Shown here piece after piece: positions 53,301 through 60,971 of a stretch of DNA of 64,000 nt. The translations under genes were made by a program, and so were the position numbers. A model generated the notes under the pieces. The model was not told the DNA's origin. It did not search any database and saw only the letters and a program-made list of their open reading frames with translations. The number at the start of each line of letters is the position of its first letter. Position 1 is the first letter of the stretch. Source of the stretch: Bacteroidetes bacterium UBA6183 (GTDB taxonomy: Bacteria > Bacteroidota > Bacteroidia > UKL13-3); the NCBI GenBank assembly GCA_002422865.1, contig DITN01000062.1, forward strand, positions 61,357-125,356, in the 5' to 3' direction.

Positions 53301-56300
53301 AGAGTTAAAATACATGTTAGTTGTATTGGTAGATTTGCCAAAGTTTAATGCAGTTAATCCATTTGCTATTTTTAACCAAACTAAATGCACTACTTGGTCA
53401 AAAGTACCATCGTTAGATTCAAAAGTAAAGGAACCAGTAGTATTGATAAAAGGCTTGGTAGACTCTGAAGATGTCGTCCAGCCCATGGTTTCACCCCGTA
53501 TTATTATCTCACCATTACCGGCATTTAATGTCATGTAATCAAGGTCAAGATTCCCAGATGCATTTGCATCCGTATTAGCTTCAACCCTGATGGTACCACC
53601 CGAAGTTGTCAAATCTCGGCTTGTAGAGGTGGAACCAGATGTATTAACACTTAATGAACCCAACAATGAAATGTTACCTCCATTTGTTGAAGATATATCA
53701 TCGTTTAAATAAATATTACCTCCGTAAACTGTAACATGACCTGGTATAGAGATAGCTGATGATAGGTTAATATCAGACGTGTTGGTAGTTTTACCGATAG
53801 TAAGATTTGAAGCTCCATCTGCTACAGTGTAGTTTGAATTGTAAGGAAATGTTTGCGCATTCACAAAGCTTGCAGCGGTTGGTTCATATGTAACTGCACC
53901 TGTGGTTTTTACTTTGTAGCCTTTTACTCCAGCCCCTACAAAACTTGAGTAAGAAAATATCACATCTCCAGATGCAGTCCAACTGCCACTAAGGGGAGAG
54001 CCGAAGTAAATATCCCCCCAGCTCGAGGAGCCCATACCTCCGGCACCGGTAGTACCTCTGTCGCCTGTTATTTGAATATCTCCTGTTTTTGAAATGATTT
54101 GAATATCCCTAGTATTTGTGCCTGAGGTATAAACTGATCTGTAAAAATTTAAGGCATAGGTACCGTTGCTTTGGGTGTTTGTAAGTACCCCTTCAATATT
54201 AATATTTCCGTTTTCTGTCTCAATTGTTGATGAATTTGTTATAAAAGTGATTCCTCCAAACCAAATATCAGGAGTGCCTGAGGTTAAGCCACCAAAAGCA
54301 TCCCCATAAATACCGATATTTCCAGCCCCTGTTGTAGTTATTGTTGCTTGTAATCTAATTCCATCGTCATAGCTACTAGCGCATTTCCCATATATATTGA
54401 TATGTCCTCCAGTTGCTGATATTGTAGCGTTATTGATAAGAACACCGGGTGATCCTCCAGAACGATTAGAAGCTGCATAAAGACCAACACCCTCACTACC
54501 ATCAAAGTTTCCTCCTAAAGTAATATTACCTCCATTTGATAGCAGGCTAGAACCGCTATTTAGCGTAATTGCACCGGTAGTAGAATTGGGAAGTACAACG
54601 GCTGTGCCACTCGAGTTTGCTCGAAGTGTGATATTTCCATTGGTGGTTTGTATTGTTCTGCTCGCAGATACATCTATATAGCCGGTTGCTTGGAGTAAAA
54701 TACTTGCACCATTAAGTGTAGAGGTTAAGTTTTGTTGGGTAAATATATTGCCACCATAGGCAGTAATAGGCCCGGAAATAGTTGTAGCAGTTCCAAAAGT
54801 TAGACTGGTATTGTTGGTTGTTTTACCAATTGTTAATCCGCTTATTGTTGAAGCTAAAGATAATCCATTGTTAGCAATACCTCCACCAAAAGCATTATCA
54901 CTTGGTTCTATTGTAACTGTACCTGATCCATTAATGTTAGTGTTACTGAAGCTAATGGCTTCACCTTTAGCTACAACATTTCCGCTACCTGAGCTTACTG
55001 TAAAGGCATCTAACCAAAGTGTACCTGTGCCGCTTGAGTCTGCATCTGCAATTAAAGTTACATTTCCATTACTAGTGGCTAGAGTTTGTATTGCATTACC
55101 ATCAATATTTTCTTTAGCATACAAATAAATTCCTGCATTTGTAGCAGTAGTTGTCAGTCCGCCAGCAGAGTTTAAGTTTATAATATTTGCATAGGCAGTT
55201 ATCGGTCCTGCAACACCAGCCCCTGCATTAAAATTTATTGTGTTTGTGTTTGTAGATTTTCCGATAGTTAATCCGGTTAGGGTTGATGGTAAGTTAATCC
55301 ACGTTGTTGTAAATCCTCCTGCACCAAAGGAAGCATCACTTGGCTCTATGGTTAAACTTCCTGTGCTGGTAATACTTAGTCCAGTTTCAGAGAAACCTTC
55401 AGTTCTAAGCGTGATGTTTCCGCTTCCTGAATTAATAGAGAATACTCCTGCTCCACCAAGGTAGAAATTACCTCCACCGTTCGCATCAGCATCGGCCACA
55501 ACAGTTACATTTCCATTGTTGGTAGTAATAGTACATGTGCTTGCTGGGTTAGGATCTATGTCGTTTGTAGAGTATAAAGAAATTGGTGCACCTGCCAAAG
55601 TTGAGGTGATATTGTTATTGATATTAACGGTACCTCCAAAAACATATATTGGTCCATCTATAGTTTGGGCTGCATCAATTCTGATGACTGACGTGTTTCC
55701 TGATTTGCCTATGCCTAAATATTTTATGTTTGATGCAAGTGCATACTCATCAGTTAACAAAATTGCAGCGCCAAAACTTGTAGATATAGGCTCAATCAAG
55801 ACGCTATCAGATGTTTCGATACTTACAACGCCTATTGTAGATTGTGCAGTTGTTTGTAATGAACTCATTGAAAAATTAATTTTTCCTGTATTTATATCTC
55901 CTATCTTTATACTGTTTGCTATGTTGTTTGCTCTTATGCCTAGACCGAAATCGTTTCCGCTATTTCCTCCGTTACCGGTTAAACTGATAGCACCACCATC
56001 GGTGTTTACATTAAAAGTTGAACTGGTGTTATTCATTTGAATAACCAAGCCTACTGCCTCATCTGTATAATTTGCTGCAACAACCGCATTGCCATTAAAT
56101 GATATAGAACCTGTTGTTGAAGATATTGTTATATCATCTCCTGCGGTAGCAAAAAACATTAAACCATGTGCCCAAGTAAAAGTGTTGTTAGGAGCAGATA
56201 CACCCTCGATATATATGTTACCACTTGTTGTGCTTAGGTTAACATTACCCGTACTAACACCACTGTTTATTTCGGTGCCAAGCCAAAGGCCACTTCCAGT

Positions 56301-57824
56301 AGAAAGATCGTTATTAACAGTTCCATACAAAGACAAATTACCAGAGCCAGAGCTAATGGTAGAGTTAATAATCATAGTGCCTAAATCTTTAGCGCCATTG
56401 CCAGAATCGTCACTCAACCCTTTTATTCTTATGGTACCACCTGATGAAATAATGTTGGCACCGTTAATTAAAACTCCTTGCTTATCTATATTTACAGACT
56501 CTGCATAGCCCGTTGGAACAGTAAGCCCATTTTGCGTTTCAGTTGATGAGCCTCCTCCAATCCAAATATTACCACCTGCGGTTAAAATACTAGATAGCAC
56601 TTCAACCCTTCCTCCATTTCCGTCAAAATCTGCCCAATAAACCACATCAGCACCATTGGTTCTTACTGTATCACTAACGCCTTGAATAATATCTGCAGCC
56701 CCTTTGATGTATATATCCCCATCTGTAGCGTTTGATGTAGTCAGGTTAGCGCTAACATAAATGGATAAACCGTAAATGGTTATCGCTTTTGAAGTTGAAA
56801 TTGCACTGTTTATCTGTATATCTTTTACCTCAGTGCTCGTAACAGGCACATATGCGTTATCACCGGCAACTCCTGTCCCCAAGTACGTGCCTATGCTTAC
56901 TGCAGATAGACTAGTATAGTTGTTTATAATTAAACCTAATGCATTAGATGATTGGCCGGTAAATGTTGTTCCACTCATTGTTCCTTGCCAACTAAACGTG
57001 CCTGGCCATTTTTTGGAGCTGTTTGGGGGTGCAATTGTTAGTGTTCCTGAAGTAATTAAAGTTATTGCATGTCCTTGGCTTGAACTAAAATCAGCCTTTT
57101 CAGTTAAAAGTGAGATATCACCCGAACCAGCGTCAATAGTTCTTGCCGCATTCCATGCAACAAAGTCACCAAAAGTTGTATTATCTTCAGTGCCATCAGC
57201 TGCAACAAGAACATCACCACCATTAGTTGTTAGGTTACCAACCAAATCAATAGCATTCATATTACTTGTACCATTTGAGAATGCAACACTGTTACCAACT
57301 GTTAATCCGTTCCATATGGCAGTTCCGCTTCCTCCGCCAATCCAAATATGTCCACCGTTAGTTGTTATTGGTCCAACTGATGGCCCTACTGCTTGATCAC
57401 CATCGTACTCAACCCAAATAATCACATTAAGTTTACCAGCTGTACTTATCACAGAAGTTGCTGATGTTGCAACATTATTCCTTGCTCTTAAAGTTAAAGT
57501 TGCATCACCCCCCTGTGTTTTGCTAATTGTGGTTGAACTAAGTACAATATCACCTCCTCCAAATGCAGCACTAATTGTAACATCCGTTCCGATATTCAGA
57601 TACCCTTCAACAACTGATGTATTAATATTTGATGTGCCGTTAAAGGTAATTATGATTGGATTGGTTCCGGTTATATTCCAGTTTGTACCACTAGTTCCTG
57701 TTTGACCTGAGTTATTGATGGTTAAGTTTTGTGCTGTTGCATTTTTATTTACTGTGAATAATAGGGTAAATGCAAAAACCGTAATGAGGATAATTTTTCG
57801 GGTAAGCTTAATGGATGTACACAT
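47346..57824 (-). CDS. Giant T9SS-secreted beta-strand-repeat protein (adhesin-like)
   Basis: About 3,492 residues from the ATG at 57824; the frame continues to a GTG at 57851, but the ATG gives a normal signal peptide (IILITVFAFTLLFTVN, ending NATAQ). Most of the protein is parallel-beta-helix-like, low in charge, rich in Gly, Thr, Ser, Asn and Ile, with the strand pattern GNITLxG/GGxIxIxG as in filamentous-haemagglutinin-like proteins. A unit of 100-150 residues (EPSxxxFG ... LTIGKxxNT ... GPIxxYGGxI) recurs about seven times, with the LTIGK-like core near residues 715, 862, 1010, 1350, 1503, 2122 and 2556. After about 2,800 it changes to T9SS passenger-end features, closing with the type A sorting domain (INVYPTPTQDWINID; LDISELQTGVYIMKV). 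A surface adhesin or matrix protein is likely. Confidence 0.87.
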   Translation of the reverse strand: MCTSIKLTRKIILITVFAFTLLFTVNKNATAQNLTINNSGQTGTSGTNWNITGTNPIIITFNGTSNINTSVVEGYLNIGTDVTISAAFGGGDIVLSSTTISKTQGGDATLTLRARNNVATSATSVISTAGKLNVIIWVEYDGDQAVGPSVGPITTNGGHIWIGGGSGTAIWNGLTVGNSVAFSNGTSNMNAIDLVGNLTTNGGDVLVAADGTEDNTTFGDFVAWNAARTIDAGSGDISLLTEKADFSSSQGHAITLITSGTLTIAPPNSSKKWPGTFSWQGTMSGTTFTGQSSNALGLIINNYTSLSAVSIGTYLGTGVAGDNAYVPVTSTEVKDIQINSAISTSKAITIYGLSIYVSANLTTSNATDGDIYIKGAADIIQGVSDTVRTNGADVVYWADFDGNGGRVEVLSSILTAGGNIWIGGGSSTETQNGLTVPTGYAESVNIDKQGVLINGANIISSGGTIRIKGLSDDSGNGAKDLGTMIINSTISSGSGNLSLYGTVNNDLSTGSGLWLGTEINSGVSTGNVNLSTTSGNIYIEGVSAPNNTFTWAHGLMFFATAGDDITISSTTGSISFNGNAVVAANYTDEAVGLVIQMNNTSSTFNVNTDGGAISLTGNGGNSGNDFGLGIRANNIANSIKIGDINTGKINFSMSSLQTTAQSTIGVVSIETSDSVLIEPISTSFGAAILLTDEYALASNIKYLGIGKSGNTSVIRIDAAQTIDGPIYVFGGTVNINNNITSTLAGAPISLYSTNDIDPNPASTCTITTNNGNVTVVADADANGGGNFYLGGAGVFSINSGSGNITLRTEGFSETGLSITSTGSLTIEPSDASFGAGGFTTTWINLPSTLTGLTIGKSTNTNTINFNAGAGVAGPITAYANIINLNSAGGLTTTATNAGIYLYAKENIDGNAIQTLATSNGNVTLIADADSSGTGTLWLDAFTVSSGSGNVVAKGEAISFSNTNINGSGTVTIEPSDNAFGGGIANNGLSLASTISGLTIGKTTNNTSLTFGTATTISGPITAYGGNIFTQQNLTSTLNGASILLQATGYIDVSASRTIQTTNGNITLRANSSGTAVVLPNSTTGAITLNSGSSLLSNGGNITLGGNFDGSEGVGLYAASNRSGGSPGVLINNATISATGGHINIYGKCASSYDDGIRLQATITTTGAGNIGIYGDAFGGLTSGTPDIWFGGITFITNSSTIETENGNINIEGVLTNTQSNGTYALNFYRSVYTSGTNTRDIQIISKTGDIQITGDRGTTGAGGMGSSSWGDIYFGSPLSGSWTASGDVIFSYSSFVGAGVKGYKVKTTGAVTYEPTAASFVNAQTFPYNSNYTVADGASNLTIGKTTNTSDINLSSAISIPGHVTVYGGNIYLNDDISSTNGGNISLLGSLSVNTSGSTSTSRDLTTSGGTIRVEANTDANASGNLDLDYMTLNAGNGEIIIRGETMGWTTSSESTKPFINTTGSFTFESNDGTFDQVVHLVWLKIANGLTALNFGKSTNTTNMYFNSVGGLTVNGSVNVSGAYVEFSTPLTISNNLSIKSSSSVVQTTPIICSGLALNGTGTFTLTNTSNNFSTIAGGVTGTLLGATQIIDTTGGLTIGTVGTNDGLKGSSTIKLETLAGNLTLAGSISTTSTSTDAVILTAGKSTAIGTRTGGDIIVSGAPTITMGTGAIAKLFSGYDITSTGLTTLAGGSVNARFNYDETTSTFAPTLTANNVYAIYRTGLAYGDLNIVSSSGDAEGTTWTYVDGTIKTTSGTANILNTDIQSKLGLANLAIEANKITLSANITSSNANSLSMLSKTHIVNTNATTITTQGGNVLFASNVDDLTDNDNTVNGYILFSSGLTITTNGGNITMGGGNPSGSDYAMGTSVYPYEGLRVDGTINLNSGGGNIIMRGKSYAVSTTSGSWGMGFWNLTTGTINSGTGTITLDGFSQSSGGTHNSGLYSHGGLTLTSANTTANAIRLIGKSLGTNGQAWGIEAESDLSILATGYGGGITISTSHQSSDNHDAVFRGETNILAKSGPIQLLGKQDGGVANGAWFVGSNFYLGSKASSAVTSSSSNIIIQYDMYYFVSNPRIASSGTVNWRPASNSFGQAVYTSWFIWNQNSQTISELTIGKLGNTASIYPNTSLTVAGPIALYAGTISVGANLTSSANGDILLKGIVTNNPSIEIQSGITVNKSNGAGTLTMQGHSRVTNYGNITATGSGVLNVVLWSDFDNSNNDGGVSHMGTISTNGGHVWMGGSNSNGGSYTWNGLTVGDGPSIGSSGYNCNAMDYFGSTTTSGGSVLIWASTNGCGINGIVSDGTRTINTGSGNVTLIAPNTANTIEITTTGTLTLVPNAGSYSSTLSLGGTLTSGNYTINTSHYSGLKINSIANTANVIIGNFSGLLSGGTPIQMGNSSNVTISNSISSGGFSIYGGAIELGTGVELISTSANGDIALYAANGVTTTATSGTTRGRLMTSGGDILINADYDNNNSGTLNIDWLTIDGSTGDVSLEGAIFDWLTSSGVIYPEFYGTGNLTFKTTSSSNYNFSLGWVALFQNKSSITIGKVGSTSAGEIIPCSACNNTATNYSGKAIQVNGPVTVNGSSIILNQQITATNADIRLSATTTITQTAPITANTLGIRGSANVILNNTSNNIGKISAGTISQRIGSISFTNSNALIIGETGITGIYSTDSIHLSTLTGGIEIQEPLNTISSNSNAIKLFADKNKAAGDGTGGNILVSGNGTINLGTGGTAMLYAGKYGLSTGLQSLLASSNIRYNVDATTSSFSPTIGTGIYGLFREGIFVWNGTSSTNHTSGANWQGNSAPPEGSYIQVSPTATNNLQLNNNWSLGTIELPTGKVIDLNGYSLTIAGELVGNGKFKGSPTSSLTISGGGNFGTLYMDQTTNGVTNALQNFTVNRANQTVTIADTLVITQDGTVTPTSGTIATGNKLKLLSNLSGTGRIAQLGTNADITGDVILQRYIVGNNSIMRGWRMMSIPTTNNAYTQLNDDILVSGPGGASSGFDIAGPTSSIRTWQESTTRGWASISNINNTLTAGKGALVFFRGDRTQTASLTNTNIVPNNVTADYVGPINKGNITVALDFANDSTPIYGKGFNLLGNPYPSQIDWENLSRTAQIDTYFWVWNPVTKGYVGNATGTISSGQAFFVRATQATQSVTFEENDKTATNTTAYFKNNHGLVVKMNLDSVQYDIAWLKFLSGASKNYVFKEDGLKLANTGYNLSFIANNNVPMQHNIVDFLAPNQSDTFVMQVNSATNSAYNFSFDNISQIPLNKMVFLKDLYNNSWTDLRANNNYAFTINSNLSNTYGNRFLLIITDVYNPLPVHITAFKGERRQSINYLNWNVAQEKNITYYQVQRSVDGNTFDDIGIVKAQNNSTAQLYLFNDETATDLDVTYYRLKVMEQNGDFNYSNTVVIHNIKQLATDINVYPTPTQDWINIDTDETVLSVKIYDIRGKLVQGKNAANKLDISELQTGVYIMKVETSSGISTHKIIKE

Positions 57825-58024
57825 ATTGATTTTTTTAATACTGTATTTCACAGTTTTTAATTATTGCAAAATTAGATTTACATGATTGCTGTGTTTTTTA
57901 ACATGTTGTAATTTGTTTGTTTAATCTTGTAATGTGATAGGAGTGTTATACTACACCATCAAATCATTTGACTTAAAAAGTCTAGAGTGTTGTATAGCCA
58001 ATGTAACCATTTCATACTTTTTGT

Positions 58025-58048
58025 TATTTTCGTGCAAACAATTGGAGG
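58025..58048 (+). promoter_or_regulatory. purE -7 box and Shine-Dalgarno sequence
   Basis: TATTTTCG (58025-58032) is a near-consensus -7 box 18 bp before the ATG. GGAGG (58044-58048) sits 1 nt from the ATG, a Shine-Dalgarno-like match that is rare among the genes of this window, though its spacing is shorter than usual. Confidence 0.5.
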
Positions 58049-58049
58049 T

Positions 58050-58553
58050 ATGAAAACAATAGGAATAATAATGGGCAGCGATAGTGACCTTGAAGTGATG
58101 CAAGAAGCTGCAAAAGTTTTAAATCATTTTAAGGTGGATTATGAAATAACCGTAGTGTCAGCACATCGCACACCTGAGCGTATGTTTGACTATGCAAAAA
58201 CTGCTCGCGATAGAGGTTTAAAAGTAATCATTGCCGGTGCTGGTGGGGCAGCGCATTTACCCGGTATGGTTGCTTCAATAACAACACTTCCTGTTATTGG
58301 TGTTCCTGTTAAGCTCAAAGCTTTAGACGGAATGGATTCATTGTTATCAATCGTACAAATGCCCGGTGGTGTTCCTGTAGCAACTGTTGCTATTAACAAC
58401 GCAAAAAATGCTGGGTTGTTGGCTGTACAAATATTAGCAACAAACAACAATGAATTAGCAGATGCGATGCAAGCTTATAAAGATAAAATGAAAGAAGAAG
58501 TGCTTGAAAAAGCAGAGAAAGTTGAGCATGGAAGAAAGAAGATTGGATTCTAA
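58050..58553 (+). CDS. purE: N5-carboxyaminoimidazole ribonucleotide mutase
   Basis: Rearranges N5-CAIR to CAIR, directly after PurK. 167 residues from the ATG at 58050; the frame runs upstream to a TTG, but the family starts at [17 protein letters not shown] and a promoter lies between. Motifs are [26 protein letters not shown] and [14 protein letters not shown], the class I PurE signatures with the active-site Ser and His. It lies on the same strand as purK but 10.7 kb away, beyond the giant gene. Confidence 0.95.
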   Translation: MKTIGIIMGSDSDLEVMQEAAKVLNHFKVDYEITVVSAHRTPERMFDYAKTARDRGLKVIIAGAGGAAHLPGMVASITTLPVIGVPVKLKALDGMDSLLSIVQMPGGVPVATVAINNAKNAGLLAVQILATNNNELADAMQAYKDKMKEEVLEKAEKVEHGRKKIGF

Positions 58554-58569
58554 ATAAAATTAATCACAA

Positions 58570-58610
58570 AAAAACAGGCTGGTTCAATTGTTGAAACAGC
58601 CTATTTTTTT
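58570..58610. terminator. Bidirectional terminator between purE and pyk
   Basis: AGGCTG-G-TTCAA and TTGAA-A-CAGCCT form a stem with one mismatch and a 3-nt loop, with A-run and T-run flanks, between convergent genes. Confidence 0.85.
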
Positions 58611-60043
58611 TACTCAATTTCGCTAATTTTAACTGCGTTTGTTCTTGGCCTGTCTTTAATTGGCATGCTTGCCGTATTTATCACCAAATTGCCGGCAGTA
58701 ATTAATCCTTTTTCTTTAAGTATATCGTTAACATCTTGAATAGACTGGTCGGTACTTTCAAAGTTTTTATAGTAGAAAGCCCTTACACCCCAAACTAAAC
58801 TTAAGGTATTTAGTAACCGTTGATTTCCTGTAAAAATATAAATGGCGGCTTTAGGTCTGAAAGATGATATTTTGTATGCAGTGTAACCACTAAAAGTCAT
58901 ACTTACAATAGCCGATGCTTTTAAGTGGTCTGATATTCTTACTGCAGTAAAACATATTTCATCACTTAAAAAAGTAGGAGATTCGTCATGAGGGCGTTTA
59001 CCCTTAAAAAATGGTGCATTTGTTTTTTCAGCTTCGGCAACGGTTCGCTGCATGTGCTTTATGGCTAAAATAGGAAACGCGCCAACAGACGTTTCAGCAC
59101 TTAACATCACCGCATCAGCACCGTCCATCACCGCATTGGCAATGTCATTTACCTCAGCACGTGTAGGCGATGAGTTGGTAATCATACTTTCCATCATTTG
59201 GGTAGCAATAATTACCGGTTTGGCCGCCTCAATACATTTTTTAACAATGAGCTTTTGTATAACAGGAACTCTTTCCATCGGTAACTCTACTCCCAAATCA
59301 CCGCGGGCTACCATCACACCATCTGATACGGCTATAATTTCATCCAAGTTGTCTAGTGCTTCGGGTTTTTCAATTTTGGCAATAACTCTTGGTTTCCATT
59401 CCGATTTTTCAATGATTTCTTTAAGCTCAAGAATATCCTCTGCTTTTCTTACAAAACTCAATCCAATCCAATCTACTTTTTGCTCTAGTCCAAATATTAA
59501 ATCGCCTCTGTCCTTCTCTGTCATTGCCGGAATAGATAGCTTGGTTTGAGGCAGGTTAAATCCTTTTTTTGAAGATAAAAAACCACCAAAGTTTACTTTA
59601 CATTTAATCTCATCTTCACCGTTGGTTTCTACTACTTCTATTTCAATTTTTCCATCATCCAATAAAACCAGTTCGCCCGGTTTAACATCTTTGGCAAGGG
59701 TTTCAAACTTCACCGAAATTTTTTCGGAGGTACCAATTATTGGTTTGGTACTAACCGTTATTATACTTCCGGTTTTAAGTTCAACTTTATTGTCTTGCAT
59801 TTCTCCCACACGTAGCTTTGGTCCTTGCAAATCAAGAAGCATGCTTACATGTGTATTTAAATCTTGATTTACTTGTTTAATATTATCAATCACTTTTTTG
59901 TGATCCTCATATGTACCATGAGAGAAATTTAGCCTGCAAACATCAACGCCTTCTTTTATAATACTTTTAAGCATTTCGTAGCTAGATGTGGCAGGGCCTA
60001 TAGTGGCAACAATTTTGGTACGGTTAAAATTCGCTATTTTCAT
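58610..60043 (-). CDS. pyk: Pyruvate kinase
   Basis: Final glycolytic step, phosphoenolpyruvate to pyruvate with ATP formation. 477 residues from the ATG at 60043; a TTG 39 bp upstream is possible but a consensus -7 box (60080-60087) overlaps it, so the ATG is preferred. Visible are RTKIVATIGPATSSYEML, CRLNFSHGTYEDH, LDLQGPKLRVGEM, the catalytic-Lys region RVIAKIEKPEAL, VARGDLGVELP, and AVMLSAETSVGAFP. Length is normal. In this genus-level synteny it neighbours IPExxxVDY, acpP, fabF and rnc. Confidence 0.95.
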   Translation of the reverse strand: MKIANFNRTKIVATIGPATSSYEMLKSIIKEGVDVCRLNFSHGTYEDHKKVIDNIKQVNQDLNTHVSMLLDLQGPKLRVGEMQDNKVELKTGSIITVSTKPIIGTSEKISVKFETLAKDVKPGELVLLDDGKIEIEVVETNGEDEIKCKVNFGGFLSSKKGFNLPQTKLSIPAMTEKDRGDLIFGLEQKVDWIGLSFVRKAEDILELKEIIEKSEWKPRVIAKIEKPEALDNLDEIIAVSDGVMVARGDLGVELPMERVPVIQKLIVKKCIEAAKPVIIATQMMESMITNSSPTRAEVNDIANAVMDGADAVMLSAETSVGAFPILAIKHMQRTVAEAEKTNAPFFKGKRPHDESPTFLSDEICFTAVRISDHLKASAIVSMTFSGYTAYKISSFRPKAAIYIFTGNQRLLNTLSLVWGVRAFYYKNFESTDQSIQDVNDILKEKGLITAGNLVINTASMPIKDRPRTNAVKISEIE

Positions 60044-60079
60044 GTTTATTCTGATGTCTTTTCCCCAATTAAGGGCTCT

Positions 60080-60087
60080 CAAATGTA
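60080..60087 (-). promoter_or_regulatory. -7 box for pyk
   Basis: On the minus strand this reads TACATTTG, an exact TAnnTTTG match, 36 bp upstream of the pyk ATG at 60043. Confidence 0.5.
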
Positions 60088-60135
60088 GGTTAATTATTGT
60101 TCAGCAGGGTTAATAAATTGTTCTCAATGCGTGTA

Positions 60136-60552
60136 TCAAACATAAATCAGGTTTTGTTTTGATTTGAGTTTTTCGGTTTCAACTTCAAATATTATTTGTA
60201 TGGTTGGAATTGTTTTGATGTTATTTTTTAAAGTTTCTTCTTCAAAAAAATCAAGAGCACCTTTAATTAAAAGTAAGTAGTCGAAATTTTTTAACTCTGG
60301 TATTAAGAATAGCGATTCGTCCTTATTACTTAACAAAATATAGGTGGTATGACTCTCTTCATCAACAAAACTAAATTGCGCAAAAGTACAGGGCTTTGAT
60401 GTAATTTCAAGTTCGTAATCGTCAACCCTACTAAATTTGTATGGATTGATTTTATTTAAAAACCAAGCCAAACGATGCGCCTTCTCCTGCGATACAATGC
60501 CGTATAGCAGAAAGTCGTATTCAAACTCAATATCTAACTCAAACTTTTTGAT
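60136..60552 (-). CDS. IPExxxVDY family protein (unusual start codon)
   Basis: A Bacteroidota-specific family of unknown function, named from the motif seen here as IPELKNFDY (a Phe for the usual Val). The usual N-terminus reads KKFELDIEFEYDFLLYGIVS and is in frame upstream to about 60552, but no ATG, GTG or TTG precedes it; the codon at the expected Met position is ATC (60550-60552). The first conventional start is a TTG at 60471, which would cut off about 27 conserved-looking residues. I therefore give the longer form, 138 residues if ATC is used. A -7-like box (minus TTATTTCG, 60569-60576) would start transcription just upstream. Confidence 0.72.
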   Translation of the reverse strand: MKKFELDIEFEYDFLLYGIVSQEKAHRLAWFLNKINPYKFSRVDDYELEITSKPCTFAQFSFVDEESHTTYILLSNKDESLFLIPELKNFDYLLLIKGALDFFEEETLKNNIKTIPTIQIIFEVETEKLKSKQNLIYV

Positions 60553-60568
60553 AAATTTATTATTTGTG

Positions 60569-60596
60569 CGAAATAACTAAAATAAGCTCAAGCAAA
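60569..60596 (-). promoter_or_regulatory. Possible promoter of the IPExxxVDY gene
   Basis: On the minus strand TTTG (60596-60593) precedes TTATTTCG (60576-60569) by 16 bp, slightly short of the usual spacing. Expected transcription start near 60565. Confidence 0.35.
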
Positions 60597-60645
60597 GATT
60601 GATTGAGGATTATTTTTGTGCACAAATACCAAAAAATATGTTGCG

Positions 60646-60678
60646 TTTGCTTTTTAGTTAAAAAAAACACTTTATTTG
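60646..60678 (+). promoter_or_regulatory. acpP promoter
   Basis: TTTG (60646-60649) and TTTATTTG (60671-60678) are 21 bp apart, matching the Bacteroidota -33/-7 layout. Expected transcription start is near 60682, about 26 nt before the ATG. Confidence 0.6.
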
Positions 60679-60707
60679 CACATTCGAAACTAAAATAAAA
60701 TACTAAA

Positions 60708-60947
60708 ATGTCAGACGTAGCAACAAGAGTAAAAGCTATCATTATAGATAAGCTAGGCGTTGAAGAAAGTGAAATTACTAACGAAGCTAACTTTACCAAC
60801 GATTTGGGTGCTGATTCACTAGACACCGTTGAATTGATTATGGAATTCGAAAAAGAATTCAATATCGCAATTCCGGATGATCAAGCCGAAAAAATTGGTA
60901 CTGTAGGTCAAGCGGTTGCTTACATTGAGCAAAACGCAAAAGCTTAA
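60708..60947 (+). CDS. acpP: Acyl carrier protein
   Basis: 79 residues, standard ACP length. The phosphopantetheine site is Ser37 in [20 protein letters not shown], and the acidic helix II follows. It carries growing acyl chains in fatty-acid synthesis. fabF starts 24 bp downstream, and rnc after that, giving the acpP-fabF-rnc order found in many bacteria. It is transcribed divergently from the IPExxxVDY gene. Confidence 0.96.
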   Translation: MSDVATRVKAIIIDKLGVEESEITNEANFTNDLGADSLDTVELIMEFEKEFNIAIPDDQAEKIGTVGQAVAYIEQNAKA

Positions 60948-60971
60948 TTTTATTTAAACAAACGTATTTAA

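Noticed and set aside
48261..57705. Many open frames of 60-170 codons opposite the giant gene
   Set aside because: They are shadows of a biased Gly/Thr/Ser/Asn repeat sequence; no signal peptides, no start context, no family features.
60136..60471. Short form of the IPExxxVDY protein from TTG at 60471
   Set aside because: It would drop about 27 in-frame residues that look like the usual family N-terminus and starts far from the likely promoter.
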